A DNA stretch of 60,282 bases from Acidobacteriota bacterium (GCA_029263315.1 JAJCXR010000022.1:1-60282); one strand, 5' to 3'. Shown: positions 43,691-52,952, counted from the stretch's first letter. A program made the numbers and translations. The notes: generated from the sequence alone by a model not told the origin.

Positions 43691-45022
43691 TCATGCCGAG
43701 AGATCGGGATTAATCTTCTCTTTGACCTGCTTCCGATACTTTGCGGGGAGCTTGTCGAGAAACATCCCGTCGATGTTCTCGACGACATAGTCCTTCAATG
43801 CCGCAGCGGCGGTTTCCTTGCTACCCCAGGTCATGTCGTTAGCGCAGTAGAAGGCAAAGGTGTTGCCAACGGCAGAAACGATGAAGTATGTAAAAGTGCC
43901 ATCGAGGGCCATACCAAGGGCATAGGTGAATGGATTGGTCTTGGCCCCCTTACTGATCGCGAGGTAGGCGGCCAATGTGGCGGCACTAACGAAGAGAATC
44001 GAAATGAAAGCCTGGATCAACTCTTTAGCAACAGAGGAGATGACCTTCGCATCCAACCGCTGGTCGTAGATTTTCCCGATGTGCCAAAACATGCCCCCAG
44101 TCACCAGAGTGCTGGTAATGGCATCGATCCCGAAAGGAATCAGGGCTGCTGCCCCAGCTGCTGCCTTGGCGTAGCCGCCGACGGCACTCTCGGCCTTACC
44201 CCTTCTCGCCTGGGCCTCTCGCTCCGTTGCCCGAATCAATTCCTCCTGCCGTCGACGTTCCGCCTCCATACGCTCTCGTAGAATTCGCTGAGCTTCTTCG
44301 ATACCGAGTTGTAACTTGTCCTGGATCGTCGTCTCAATCAACTCGCCGCGCTTGGACTCGATCACGGAGACAATCTTCTCCGTCAAATCAGAGACCATCG
44401 GCAAACCGGTGCGGGGGTGCCCTGCGGATTCGACAACATGGCCCGACGCAAGTCCGATCTTGCCAGTGAGGTCTTCTACAATGGCCTCGATCTCCTTTGG
44501 GCGAAGAAGATCGATCTTATTGACGACCCCGATCAGAGGCTTCCCTGTCTTCAACAAGCTACGAATCGCCGTGACCTGTAGCTCGCCCTTGACCTGTTGA
44601 GCCATGACATAAAGAATAATGTCGCACGCCCCTGCTATCTCGGTCGCACGGTGGAGATGTTCGAGGAAGTCACCCGCGATTCCCGGTGTGTCGAAGATCC
44701 GTACTTGCAATCCGGCGACATCCTGCCAGAGGATGCCATTGCTCCGTTCGACGCTTTCGCTCCAGTGATTGATCTGTGCGTCGACCTCGAACAGCCAATC
44801 CCCGCGGTCGTCGTTGTCTCGATCAAACAGTGAGTTCAGGAGTGCCGACTTGCCGGCATTTGTTTCGCCAAAAACCGCGATGGAGATCTCGAGATCTTCT
44901 AGACGTCTCAACGCCTTCTCAATGTCGTCAATCTTCCGTTCGTCGAGGATTTCCCTCAGAGCCTCCAGAACCTCGCCAAACTCTGTTTGTTTCGCTCGGA
45001 GTGCTACTTCGAGATTACGCAT
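43691..45022 (-). CDS. Membrane GTPase with DUF697-like C-terminus
   Basis: 443 residues. G1 GETNAGKS (52-59), G3 DTPG (111-114), G4 NKID (168-171), G5 region SAGHPRTG. A coiled-coil charged stretch (about 225-275) follows. The C-terminal half has hydrophobic segments (YAKAAAGAAALIPFGIDAITST, AFISILFVSAATLAAYLAI, FTYFIVSAVGNTFAF) as in DUF697/YcjF-like GTPases. Ribosome site GGGAGA 5 nt before ATG. It lies 257 bp after the dynamin gene, so it may have its own promoter, and ends just beside the IS3 remnant. Likely to recruit to, or act at, the inner membrane with the dynamins. Confidence 0.9.
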   Translation of the reverse strand: MRNLEVALRAKQTEFGEVLEALREILDERKIDDIEKALRRLEDLEISIAVFGETNAGKSALLNSLFDRDNDDRGDWLFEVDAQINHWSESVERSNGILWQDVAGLQVRIFDTPGIAGDFLEHLHRATEIAGACDIILYVMAQQVKGELQVTAIRSLLKTGKPLIGVVNKIDLLRPKEIEAIVEDLTGKIGLASGHVVESAGHPRTGLPMVSDLTEKIVSVIESKRGELIETTIQDKLQLGIEEAQRILRERMEAERRRQEELIRATEREAQARRGKAESAVGGYAKAAAGAAALIPFGIDAITSTLVTGGMFWHIGKIYDQRLDAKVISSVAKELIQAFISILFVSAATLAAYLAISKGAKTNPFTYALGMALDGTFTYFIVSAVGNTFAFYCANDMTWGSKETAAAALKDYVVENIDGMFLDKLPAKYRKQVKEKINPDLSA

Positions 45023-45279
45023 ATCGTCTCCCTTGATTATCGGGCACTCATGATCGAATTGGTGTCATCAATGTTCTTTTCTTAGGAATCGCTAAGGCAT
45101 TATTCAGCCTACGGACCGTAGCCAATGCTATCGAGCCAGGCGCAAGTTCTCGGACGATTGTCGCCCCAGGAGCTACTAAAATCCGCTTTTGATGCCTTCG
45201 GTGGCCCTCATTGAGTGAGTTTGGCTTTGCTGACGCAGTAGCCGATTCCGACGCGAAGCGGGGACTCCGGCGCGCTGCC

Positions 45280-47262
45280 TCAGCGAGTCTGAATTTCCAT
45301 CTCAAGGCTTTGAGCGCGGTCGGAGATCTCTGACATCTCCCGAGCCAGTTGCTGGAGACGGATCCTCTTGGCCTGGACCTCATTTTCTCCCTTTCTTTTG
45401 GTCTCAAGGGATGATTGGAGGCCCGATTCCAAAGCGTCGATGCGACGCTCGACTGCCTCGCCCACTTGCTTCTGAAAGCCCTCCAGGGGTCTGAGCATGT
45501 GGCTCGCCACCGCGTTCGCCACCTCTCTGGACCCATTCTTGTAGCGTTTCTGAAGTCCTTTGACCACTTCGCCTTGGGTTCGATCTCGGAGGTGGTCAAG
45601 ACGCAAACCAAAACCGAGGAGGCCAGCCACCGCCAATGCCGGCAATACAATCCAGGCCGACGCCAAGGCCGCTACGGTCCCCCCCGCAGCCAACACCGCT
45701 GTCCCCAAGAATTCCAGGAACACTCCGCTGTCTTCGGCCTGTGTAGCCCCCTCACCGGTCTCTGGAAGCTCAGCGCCTCCCGCCTTGAGAGGTCGGATTT
45801 TTCCGAGATCCTCTTCGAGGTTCTTGAGCGCGGTCTGGGCATTGGTCTGAATCTTGATCATCCCAAGCTCAAGCTCTGGAGCCATCACGGATTGAGCCCG
45901 CTCAGAAAAGCCTTCCTCGAACTTCTCTCGAAGCTTGGTCTCCACCTCGTTAGCGAAGGTTTCGATGGCCTCCTGACGTTCCCACCAAAGGAGTGACAGC
46001 TCACTCTCGAATTCCATATCCTCAAGCCAACTAGGCAATTCCTCGATCAGCTCATGCAAGATGCCTTCGGCTCGGTCTTGTAGGTTCTGTGCCAGAAGCT
46101 TCCGGCCGAGTTCAATTTCAGAAAGCAAAAACTTCAGCCGGCTCCGCGCATGCTCGATCTTGGGCTCCTGTTCTCTGTGGGCGACCTCGAGTTCCGCCAG
46201 GCTAACATCAAGATTCTCCAGCTGTTCATCGATCGTTCTGTTCGAGAAAATTTCATCGATAAGCGCTTTGAGCCCGCCGAGAGGCTCCAAGAGTTTCACC
46301 TTGCCTCGATCGCGGGCCAGAAACCGGTGCAGGGCTTCTTCGAGTTCTTCGATACCCGAGCTCTGCAACAGGCTCGGGTTGCCCCGGGTTCGCCCCTCCA
46401 GGGCCTGATAGGCCGAGAGGCAGAAAACGCCGGGTTCGAGGTCCGTATAGCGTCCCAACTTAGTCTCAAGGCGCCGACGTACGCTCTCTCTCTCGCGGTC
46501 GCTGTTGAGCTGGTCGAAGCGATTGCACAGAAAGAAACAATAGCGTCGGCCCACCTTCGCGATGTAACGCTTGACGAAGGTCTCTTCACCTTGACCAAAA
46601 GGCGCGAGGGCTGACGTCAGAAAGAGAACCGAATCGACCTGGTTGAGATGGTCGACTGTGATGGTCGTGTGGGCCTCGTGGTTGTCGAGTCCCGGCGAGT
46701 CGATCAGCTCGATATCGTTTCGCAGGAGATCATGGTGCAGCCAAAACTTCGCGCTGGAGTATGGAGAAACGACATCGGCCCGGGGCCGTAGATCCTCTTC
46801 GGAGGCCGTGACCCGCCGTGCAATCACTTCGGGCATTCCAGTCATGGGAGGCACGGGGTCCTTGTGGGTATTGATGTGCTTCAGAGCCTCTTCAGAGATG
46901 CTCTTAGGAAGCCTGTGGGGTCTTGGATCCTTGAATGTGAGTCTAGCTTTCTCGGGGTCTCCCCAGACGAGTTCGCTCAAGACCGCGGTGCAGGGGAGGG
47001 CGTCTTGAGGCAGGAGACTTCGCCCTAGTAGCGCGTTGATAAAAGTACTCTTGCCCGTGTTGAAGTCACCGAGCACCAAGATTCGGAATCGATCAGACCG
47101 AAGTCGCTCGTGGGTCTCTTCGATCGCAGAAGTAGTCTTTTCGAGTTCGAGTTCACTTGCCACTTTGCCGAAACGATCAAGAAGCTGAAGTAGCCGCCTG
47201 CGTTCGTCGCGAAAGACCTCGTAGGGAGATTCGGTTGTTTGTACGGTTTTTGACGGGGTCAC
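45280..47262 (-). CDS. Dynamin-like GTPase with membrane segments
   Basis: 660 residues. GTG start overlapping the previous stop (GTGA). G1 GDFNTGKS (65-72), switch LPCTAVLSE, G3 DSPG (188-191), G4 NRFD (247-250). A long helical stalk-like region follows (about 300-520), then a hydrophobic hairpin (VFLEFLGTAVLAAGG, WIVLPALAVAGLLGFGL) and a terminal coiled coil. This is the layout of bacterial dynamin-like proteins that bind and remodel membranes. Third of three dynamin-type genes in the operon and the one with clear paddle-like hydrophobic segments. Confidence 0.92.
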   Translation of the reverse strand: MTPSKTVQTTESPYEVFRDERRRLLQLLDRFGKVASELELEKTTSAIEETHERLRSDRFRILVLGDFNTGKSTFINALLGRSLLPQDALPCTAVLSELVWGDPEKARLTFKDPRPHRLPKSISEEALKHINTHKDPVPPMTGMPEVIARRVTASEEDLRPRADVVSPYSSAKFWLHHDLLRNDIELIDSPGLDNHEAHTTITVDHLNQVDSVLFLTSALAPFGQGEETFVKRYIAKVGRRYCFFLCNRFDQLNSDRERESVRRRLETKLGRYTDLEPGVFCLSAYQALEGRTRGNPSLLQSSGIEELEEALHRFLARDRGKVKLLEPLGGLKALIDEIFSNRTIDEQLENLDVSLAELEVAHREQEPKIEHARSRLKFLLSEIELGRKLLAQNLQDRAEGILHELIEELPSWLEDMEFESELSLLWWERQEAIETFANEVETKLREKFEEGFSERAQSVMAPELELGMIKIQTNAQTALKNLEEDLGKIRPLKAGGAELPETGEGATQAEDSGVFLEFLGTAVLAAGGTVAALASAWIVLPALAVAGLLGFGLRLDHLRDRTQGEVVKGLQKRYKNGSREVANAVASHMLRPLEGFQKQVGEAVERRIDALESGLQSSLETKRKGENEVQAKRIRLQQLAREMSEISDRAQSLEMEIQTR

Positions 47263-49052
47263 GGAAGTTCCTCCTCTTCTTGATAGATTGCATGGATGCG
47301 ACGCTCGAGTTCCACTTCCAAACGTTCCGCTAGGTGGAGTGAGTCGGTGAGCTCTTCGGGCAGCAAGGGCTCGCTGTTCGAGATCTCCTGGAAAGTGTTG
47401 TGCCAGGTCGCTTCGGTAGCGCGAATCTCCGTCAACACTTCGTCATAGACCTTTGAAAGTGCATTGACTGCCTCAATCCTGTGGTTCTTCCAGAGTTCGT
47501 CGATCTCGACGCCTAAGGCAGCACCCAGTTCGGACTTGGCCTTTTCGAGTCGACGGCCGACCCAGCCTTCTCCAAGCTGGGAAACCAAAGTACTGGGCAG
47601 CAGGGCCAAGAGCTGCAGTTTCCAGAAGAGCAAGGAGCCAACTGCGGCGCCGGCGATCCGCGTCAAGCGACTCATCCAAGCCGGGTCGAGGACATTCGCT
47701 GATTCAATCTCGCCCCCGGATGTATCTTTGGGTGGTGGAAGATTGACCTGCACTCGAGATGCAGGGGTCAGGCGAAGGCCGTGCTTTTTTTGCAGGGGGT
47801 CGAGGATTCTTCGATCTTCGAGCAGGCGCTGGCTCAGTCTGGAGCCGAGCTGGCTCTCGGCACGTTGTAGCTCGCTTTCCAGGCGTGGCGGCAAGTCGCG
47901 ATCCAACCACACTTTGGGATTGGAGGACCGGTCCAAGTCGGTGCGCAGACCTTCGGTGATTTTACTCCGCTGCTCTTCGAGCTGCGACCGTAAGGCGTCG
48001 ATTGCATCGACTTTCCTGAGCTGCCAGGCTTGCGCTGCGGTCTTGCAAAGATCAATTCTTTTCTGGGCTTCAGCACGGGTTGCCGCCTGGGCTTTCGCAC
48101 GCTTCTTGCCCTCCAGACGCCAGCGCTCGATGGCTTGGGCAAGTCGCTTCTTGGCTCCATCGAGGTAGGCGAGCCCCCTCGTGGCGAGTTGGTGGCTCAC
48201 CCGGCGGCGATGGCGCGGTGACCGCCGCTCGGACTCGAGGAGGCCCTTCAGACCGGCCAAGTCGAGGTAGCGCGCTTCCGATCCGGCCTTGGAGACTGCC
48301 GCACGATCCTCGCCCACTCCCGGGCCGGCCAGAACGGTTCGTATATCTCCATCGATGGATTCCGCTTGGTCCGAGATAAAGGCGAGAACACGTGCCCAGT
48401 CCTTCTTGGGCACGCGGTCGAGGTGTCGAGCCACCACGGCCACAAGAGGAACGGCATGGTGTTCCACGGCCCCCCTCACTTGTGCTTTTTCAAGCTGGCC
48501 AAACGGTGCCGTGGCCTGCAGCACCTGGAGGATACAGTCGGCCATGGGCCAGGGTCTTGCCGAAGGCGAGCCCTCATCGAAGCAATTGCTCGGTAACTCC
48601 CAGATCTGGATGTCCTGCTCGCGCATCCAGGCCGAGGAGATTCGGAGATTGATCGGTGCCATCTCAGGCACAGAGTTTTGATCGCCGAAAGACCTGGCGG
48701 GTTCGTTGAACTCACGGATCAGCCCAGCTTCCCCAGCGACGAGGTGCAGCGGTCTTTCTGGATCGGTCTCGGGAATCGTCGCGTCGCTCAAGAGTTCACG
48801 GAGAGTTGAAGTCTTACCCCGCCCCGTCTCACCGAGGATCACGAGTTCGAAGTAAGACCGGTGGGCCCTCTGCTCAAGGGAATCCCACTGCTTCCGCAAC
48901 TCGGGATCCTCGCCCGCCAACGGTCGGGCCTTCTCGAGCCATCCCGGCACCCAAGCCGGCACCCGAAGATCTTCCGAGCCTGCGGCTTGCTTTCCCTCAC
49001 TGGCCGGCTTCGCATTCCGGACTTCCAACTGTCGACGCAGTGCATCCGTCAT
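47259..49052 (-). CDS. Divergent dynamin-like P-loop protein
   Basis: 597 residues from ATG at 49052 (GGAG 7 nt upstream). P-loop GETGRGKTS (74-82) is intact, but G3 is degenerate (IWELPSN in place of DxPG) and G4 reads ARHLD rather than NKxD. A long coiled coil follows (KRAKAQAATRAEAQKRIDL and beyond), then one hydrophobic stretch (LFWKLQLLALLPSTLVSQL). It may bind nucleotide without dynamin-type GTP specificity or turnover, perhaps as a regulatory partner of the two canonical neighbours. Starts 4 bp after the upstream gene stop. Confidence 0.82.
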   Translation of the reverse strand: MTDALRRQLEVRNAKPASEGKQAAGSEDLRVPAWVPGWLEKARPLAGEDPELRKQWDSLEQRAHRSYFELVILGETGRGKTSTLRELLSDATIPETDPERPLHLVAGEAGLIREFNEPARSFGDQNSVPEMAPINLRISSAWMREQDIQIWELPSNCFDEGSPSARPWPMADCILQVLQATAPFGQLEKAQVRGAVEHHAVPLVAVVARHLDRVPKKDWARVLAFISDQAESIDGDIRTVLAGPGVGEDRAAVSKAGSEARYLDLAGLKGLLESERRSPRHRRRVSHQLATRGLAYLDGAKKRLAQAIERWRLEGKKRAKAQAATRAEAQKRIDLCKTAAQAWQLRKVDAIDALRSQLEEQRSKITEGLRTDLDRSSNPKVWLDRDLPPRLESELQRAESQLGSRLSQRLLEDRRILDPLQKKHGLRLTPASRVQVNLPPPKDTSGGEIESANVLDPAWMSRLTRIAGAAVGSLLFWKLQLLALLPSTLVSQLGEGWVGRRLEKAKSELGAALGVEIDELWKNHRIEAVNALSKVYDEVLTEIRATEATWHNTFQEISNSEPLLPEELTDSLHLAERLEVELERRIHAIYQEEEELP

Positions 49053-49056
49053 AAAA

Positions 49057-51009
49057 TCACTCCTGTTGATTCTTGGCCTCACCCACCGAGTCTGGGGGGG
49101 CCTCCGCAGTCTGCAGATTCCACGGGGGCTTTAACGCTTCGAGGGTCCCGGAACGCCGACGGAGATCCCCGACGATGGACTGAATTTCGCGACGTCGCTC
49201 CTCGAGACGGGCCATCTTTTTCTCGTCTTTTTCGATCATCTCCGTAACCAGCAACCCGTACTGTTCGCCATAACAATTGATCGCCTTATAGAGCTTGCGG
49301 AGGAGATGCTGGCGTTCCTTTTCCAGTGCCTGCAGCAGTCCCCCTTCGAGATCTTCGAAACGGCCCTTCAAATCGCGCCGGAGCGACTTCCAGAGCCGAC
49401 GCTTGCGATCGTCCAGGGTCTCTAGGCCGAAGAATCGGCGAAATGCTTCCCCCACCTCGGGGTCGATCAAATCCTCGAGGACTTCTGCGAAGTCTTCTCC
49501 GAAGGTCGTGGAGGTCAGGGCGAGGGACGCCAGATCCACGGTCAGGCGATCGGACCTGGTGGATAAATTGGCCGTTAGAGATCGCGCCTTGCGGTCCCAC
49601 TTGGATTGGGTTTGCACCACCCCACCCAGGGTGGCAAGGTCACGATAGGCGGAGCTGAACTCTCGCTCGAACGCCTCCAAAGTCTCCTGAGCGACCGCTC
49701 CTATTTCTGAAAGAGCCTTCTTCACCGACTTCTTGAGACCCTTGCGGGACTGTCGCAGTTCTTGTTCCAGTCCTCTCGCCACCTCAGAGCGCAGAGCCGC
49801 CGCAGTCCGTGAGCTATCGATTGCCTTCTTGATGGCACGTTCGACTTTCCGGCGAAGGTTGACCACACTGTCGGTAGCGCTCTGCACGATCTCGGCAGTT
49901 GGCGGGGCACATCGGGAGTAGCTCCTGCCTCGGTGCTCGGCGAGAAACCCTTCGAGATCCCGAATGCGGTGGGCTTCGAGGGCTCGATGCTCGGCGTCGC
50001 CTTTCTGGATGTGGTCTTCCAGACCGGCCTGGAGGTGGTTCGATGCCCTTGTGGTGAGCTCGAGGGCTCGCTCAACCAAGATCCGCCGTCGCTGGTGCCG
50101 GATGCCGTCCATCAGACACTGGCGAAAAGTCTGGAAATCTCGATTCAGGGAGGCTATTTCGGAAGCGCTCAGGCGATCCTCAAGGGTTTGTGGCGTGCGA
50201 ACGGCCAGGGGACTGACCGCCATGACCCGGGGGGCCTGAAGGTCGAGGCGAGCCTGCAAGCGGGCAGTCACCTGGCGGAGGAGCCGGGGGCGTTCGTCTT
50301 CCGGAATCAGGTCAATCTTAGTTACGGCGAAGAGTGTGCGGTGCAAAGCGTCGCCGAGGTGCTTGCGAAGGAATGTCTCGAATCGGTGCCCTAGTGGAGC
50401 GGTGGCGGGAAGAGAAACCAAAACCAAGTCACTTCTCTCCTGCGTCGCCCAACCTGCGATCTGGATATGCCGTGGATTGTCGACATCGGTACCCGGTGTA
50501 TCGATCAAGGTCAGCTGCTCGTTGAGGCACTCTTGCGGCAGCTCGACGTGGACCTCCCGGACCTGAGATGCGATTTCCTCATCGGTCGTGAAGCTCGACA
50601 ACTCCCGGCTCAGCTGCTCCAGCGTGGAGGGTTTGGACTCGTAGACCTCCCGATTGTCATCGAGCCACTCGACGCGAAGACAGAACTCAGCTCCGGAGCG
50701 CAAGAAAGTGGCGGCGGCAGTGGTAGCGGGCAAGATGTCCGTTACCAGAAGATCCGAACCGATGACTCCATTGATCAAGGAGCTCTTGCCGGAGGTGAAT
50801 TCGCCAATCACCGCCACGTAGAGGTTCGGATCATCGAGCCGCTCCCGGACTCGGCCGATCAGTCGGCGAAGCTCGGCCGGGCCCTCTGGGTCGTTAACCC
50901 AAGGAAAGCGCTGCGATAGATCGTTGAGGTAAGCCAGGTGTTCAGCGATCTTGGGATCAGGACGGGTCCCGCTTTCGATGGGTGCTGTTGAGGTTCTAGA
51001 GGAGGTCAT
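49057..51009 (-). CDS. Dynamin-like GTPase
   Basis: 650 residues from ATG at 51009, overlapping the CHAT gene end by 14 bp; the longer frame is antisense-like inside that gene. G1 GEFTSGKS (69-76), switch LPATTA, G3 DTPG (170-173), G4 TKID (230-233). The remainder is a helical stalk with basic coiled coils, and there is no clear transmembrane segment. First of three tandem dynamin-type genes. Heterotypic dynamin pairs are known to tether membranes, and a three-component assembly is possible here. Confidence 0.93.
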   Translation of the reverse strand: MTSSRTSTAPIESGTRPDPKIAEHLAYLNDLSQRFPWVNDPEGPAELRRLIGRVRERLDDPNLYVAVIGEFTSGKSSLINGVIGSDLLVTDILPATTAAATFLRSGAEFCLRVEWLDDNREVYESKPSTLEQLSRELSSFTTDEEIASQVREVHVELPQECLNEQLTLIDTPGTDVDNPRHIQIAGWATQERSDLVLVSLPATAPLGHRFETFLRKHLGDALHRTLFAVTKIDLIPEDERPRLLRQVTARLQARLDLQAPRVMAVSPLAVRTPQTLEDRLSASEIASLNRDFQTFRQCLMDGIRHQRRRILVERALELTTRASNHLQAGLEDHIQKGDAEHRALEAHRIRDLEGFLAEHRGRSYSRCAPPTAEIVQSATDSVVNLRRKVERAIKKAIDSSRTAAALRSEVARGLEQELRQSRKGLKKSVKKALSEIGAVAQETLEAFEREFSSAYRDLATLGGVVQTQSKWDRKARSLTANLSTRSDRLTVDLASLALTSTTFGEDFAEVLEDLIDPEVGEAFRRFFGLETLDDRKRRLWKSLRRDLKGRFEDLEGGLLQALEKERQHLLRKLYKAINCYGEQYGLLVTEMIEKDEKKMARLEERRREIQSIVGDLRRRSGTLEALKPPWNLQTAEAPPDSVGEAKNQQE

Positions 51010-52558
51010 GGTCCCCGAAGCTCTCGGCGGGCGGGTCTTCGTCGGAGTCCGTGCCAATCCGATCGACGAGGTAGTAGGTCGACATGGACTGCTCCGGCAA
51101 GCCTTCGGTGAAGGGGTTCGGTACCTGATCATGAGGATCCGGGCCTGATGGGTTCTGGAGGTTCTGCCCCTCCCCGTGGCTAACTTCCTGTAGATCGAAG
51201 CGAGAAAAGACGCCCTCTTCGAGAGCCTCAGGAGCGGCGTCCTGGAGGCCGTCCAAGATGGCTTCCTCGACGAGATGGTTGTCGGTCGTCCGGCGGATCC
51301 CGCTCTCCCTCGGGATCTGAAACTCGACCCGAGGGGGCTCCTGGGTAGCTACCATGAAGAATCGACTGGCACTCCAAGCATCGAGGAAGTGACCGATCGG
51401 ATACTCGGCGCCCTCTTTCTCCGAGCCAGGGGCGATGACGACAACCCGTGTTGGACCCGAATCGCCCGCCTCAAGCCTGGAAAGGAGGATTGGGGTGGTA
51501 GCGCCCAAATCCTGAAAGATCTGGTTCTGACTCCAGTCTTCGTGGGGTCCGGTGCCGATCAACACGCTGTGACGGTTGCCAAGCTCTGTGGCAAGCTGCC
51601 AGGGCTCGGCCTCGTCGTATTGGCGAACCGGGACTCCGTGGAGTGCGGTCAACTGCCCGGAATCATCCCGCTGCACCCCAACTTCGTCGCGAGACCATCC
51701 ATCGTCAGCCGATGATTCCTCTAGGCGGTCCGCTCCGCGGTGGCTTCGGATCATGACTTCGAGACAACGCTCAGCTACAGCGCCGCTAATCCCTCCGAGA
51801 GCCAGCTCAACGAGCTTGGGACCTCTGCGATCTGTCGTGCCGTCGCCTACCGTGATGCTGATGCCATGCTCGGAATGGATGGTCGGTGACCCTTGGAAGT
51901 GTTGGGCTTGGGCACCCGGGCTCGAAGGCCAGCGCCTCGGATCGAGGTCAGGATTCAATACGAAGACCTTGTAGGCCTCAACGCCAGGCCGTGCATAAAG
52001 GACCGGAGAGTGGCTCTCCTGGGTCATTTCCATGTCGAGCTCGGTCTTGGCCATTTGAAAACATTGCTGGACGCTTTCCCTTGCAACGATTCCCCGATAG
52101 AAGCCCACCGAGAAATGAAACGCTGCTTTGATACCAATTTTTCCCTCCATTCCAATGACGACATCCACGGACCTGGAAATTTTTTCGGCCAATGGAACGG
52201 AGTAGCAGGAGTTCAAAACGACGATCTTCACCCGCTTCTTGTAGGTTCTAAAGATCGACCCCATGGCCTTGCAGTCAATTTCTATGGCGGAACCATCGAC
52301 AGATTCCAAGATAAATCCACCCTCCGGCGTACCATGGCCACTGAAGTGAACGATCACGGGCTCGTAGTCACTCATTGCTCGAGTAACGTCGATCGGACGA
52401 GCAGCCCATAATGTCCGGAACTCGAGACCCCTGTTCGGACCCTTTCGTTCGATTTCCTCGATGATGTCTCGGAATTCCCTGCCCAGGAGAATGGGGTTCT
52501 CTCCTCGGGGCTCGGCGGCGACGAATAGAACCAGTGCTTTTTCGTGATCTCTGGCCAA
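50996..52558 (-). CDS. CHAT-domain (caspase-like) protease
   Basis: About 520 residues from a TTG start with AGGAG 7 nt upstream; no ATG lies between this point and a low-complexity upstream region that includes a hairpin. The N-terminal 200 residues form a canonical CHAT domain: LVLFVAAEPRGENPI, WAARPIDVTRAM, HFSGHG with catalytic His75, VVLNSCYS with Cys118, and VIGMEGKIG. The C-terminal 300 residues are of unknown fold, acidic at the end, and may sense a signal. Cytoplasmic. Heads the dynamin operon and diverges from the sigma/anti-sigma/TPR-CHAT operon, a second CHAT protein being rare in one locus. Confidence 0.9.
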   Translation of the reverse strand: MARDHEKALVLFVAAEPRGENPILLGREFRDIIEEIERKGPNRGLEFRTLWAARPIDVTRAMSDYEPVIVHFSGHGTPEGGFILESVDGSAIEIDCKAMGSIFRTYKKRVKIVVLNSCYSVPLAEKISRSVDVVIGMEGKIGIKAAFHFSVGFYRGIVARESVQQCFQMAKTELDMEMTQESHSPVLYARPGVEAYKVFVLNPDLDPRRWPSSPGAQAQHFQGSPTIHSEHGISITVGDGTTDRRGPKLVELALGGISGAVAERCLEVMIRSHRGADRLEESSADDGWSRDEVGVQRDDSGQLTALHGVPVRQYDEAEPWQLATELGNRHSVLIGTGPHEDWSQNQIFQDLGATTPILLSRLEAGDSGPTRVVVIAPGSEKEGAEYPIGHFLDAWSASRFFMVATQEPPRVEFQIPRESGIRRTTDNHLVEEAILDGLQDAAPEALEEGVFSRFDLQEVSHGEGQNLQNPSGPDPHDQVPNPFTEGLPEQSMSTYYLVDRIGTDSDEDPPAESFGDHDLL

Positions 52559-52594
52559 TGCAGGCTCCTTCTCGAGATTTGCCTCGTGCTTCGG

Positions 52595-52629
52595 TGTCGA
52601 GAGCCCCTCACAGCGAGGGGCTCTCGACA
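52595..52629 (-). promoter_or_regulatory. Perfect 15-bp hairpin between Gly-rich peptide and CHAT genes
   Basis: TGTCGAGAGCCCCTC at 52595-52609 and GAGGGGCTCTCGACA at 52615-52629 are exactly complementary, with loop ACAGC. There is no T-run in either direction, so it is not a standard terminator. It lies 37 bp before the CHAT start and 15 bp after the small-gene stop. An mRNA-processing or attenuating role between the two genes is likely. Confidence 0.75.
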
Positions 52630-52643
52630 ACCGGGAAATCAAC

Positions 52644-52826
52644 CTAATCCCTGTGGTTCCGCTCTTCTTGACGGGCACCCGCCTCGTCGCACGTCGTCGC
52701 GTTGGATCCCTTCGGCTTCGCAGAACGGTCAGCCGGCTTCCCTCCGGTTCCGCCACCATCGTTGGTACCCCCACCGGTGCCCCGTTGGCCCGGAGTCCGA
52801 GTTCCACTCTTCATTGATTCAGTCAT
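52644..52826 (-). CDS. 60-residue Gly/Thr-rich charged peptide
   Basis: From ATG preceded by GGGAG (7 nt; a second ATG 12 nt downstream is the alternative). The sequence is disordered-looking: GGGTNDGGGTGG centre, Lys/Arg-rich, one Cys (TTCDEAG), no hydrophobic span. No family recognised. It is the first gene of the leftward operon, followed by the strong hairpin that could protect its mRNA and raise its level. It may be a CHAT protease substrate, inhibitor or adaptor; unproven. Reality of the gene is supported mainly by its ribosome site and the hairpin. Confidence 0.45.
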   Translation of the reverse strand: MTESMKSGTRTPGQRGTGGGTNDGGGTGGKPADRSAKPKGSNATTCDEAGARQEERNHRD

Positions 52827-52851
52827 TCCTCTTCTCCCTGGTTTTAGTTGA

Positions 52852-52952
52852 GACTCGCTTCGACGAGTCGGATCGTGGTCGCACACCTACTGACCCGACT
52901 CCCAGCTTGAAGGGATAAGCGAGTGTGAAAAAAAGTTCGTACCAATTCACAC
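52852..52952. promoter_or_regulatory. Divergent control region with two inverted repeats
   Basis: Between the two operons lie GACTCG-CTTCGA-CGAGTC at 52852-52869 and GTGTGAA at 52923-52929 with TTCACAC at 52946-52952 (7-bp arms, 16-bp spacer). Because the second pair presents GTGTGAA on each strand, it could be a divergent operator or two overlapping promoter elements for the neighbouring sigma factor. About 80 bp separate it from the sigma start. Confidence 0.55.

Noticed and set aside
52644..52826. A gasdermin-like substrate of the CHAT protease
   Set aside because: The adjacent peptide is only 60 residues, hydrophilic and Gly-rich, without membrane-inserting features of gasdermins.
43691..52826. 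Assignment to the known Eleos (dynamin-type) defence system
   Set aside because: Dynamin/GTPase content is reminiscent, but three dynamins plus a CHAT protease and a sigma operon do not match its described composition as I know it.
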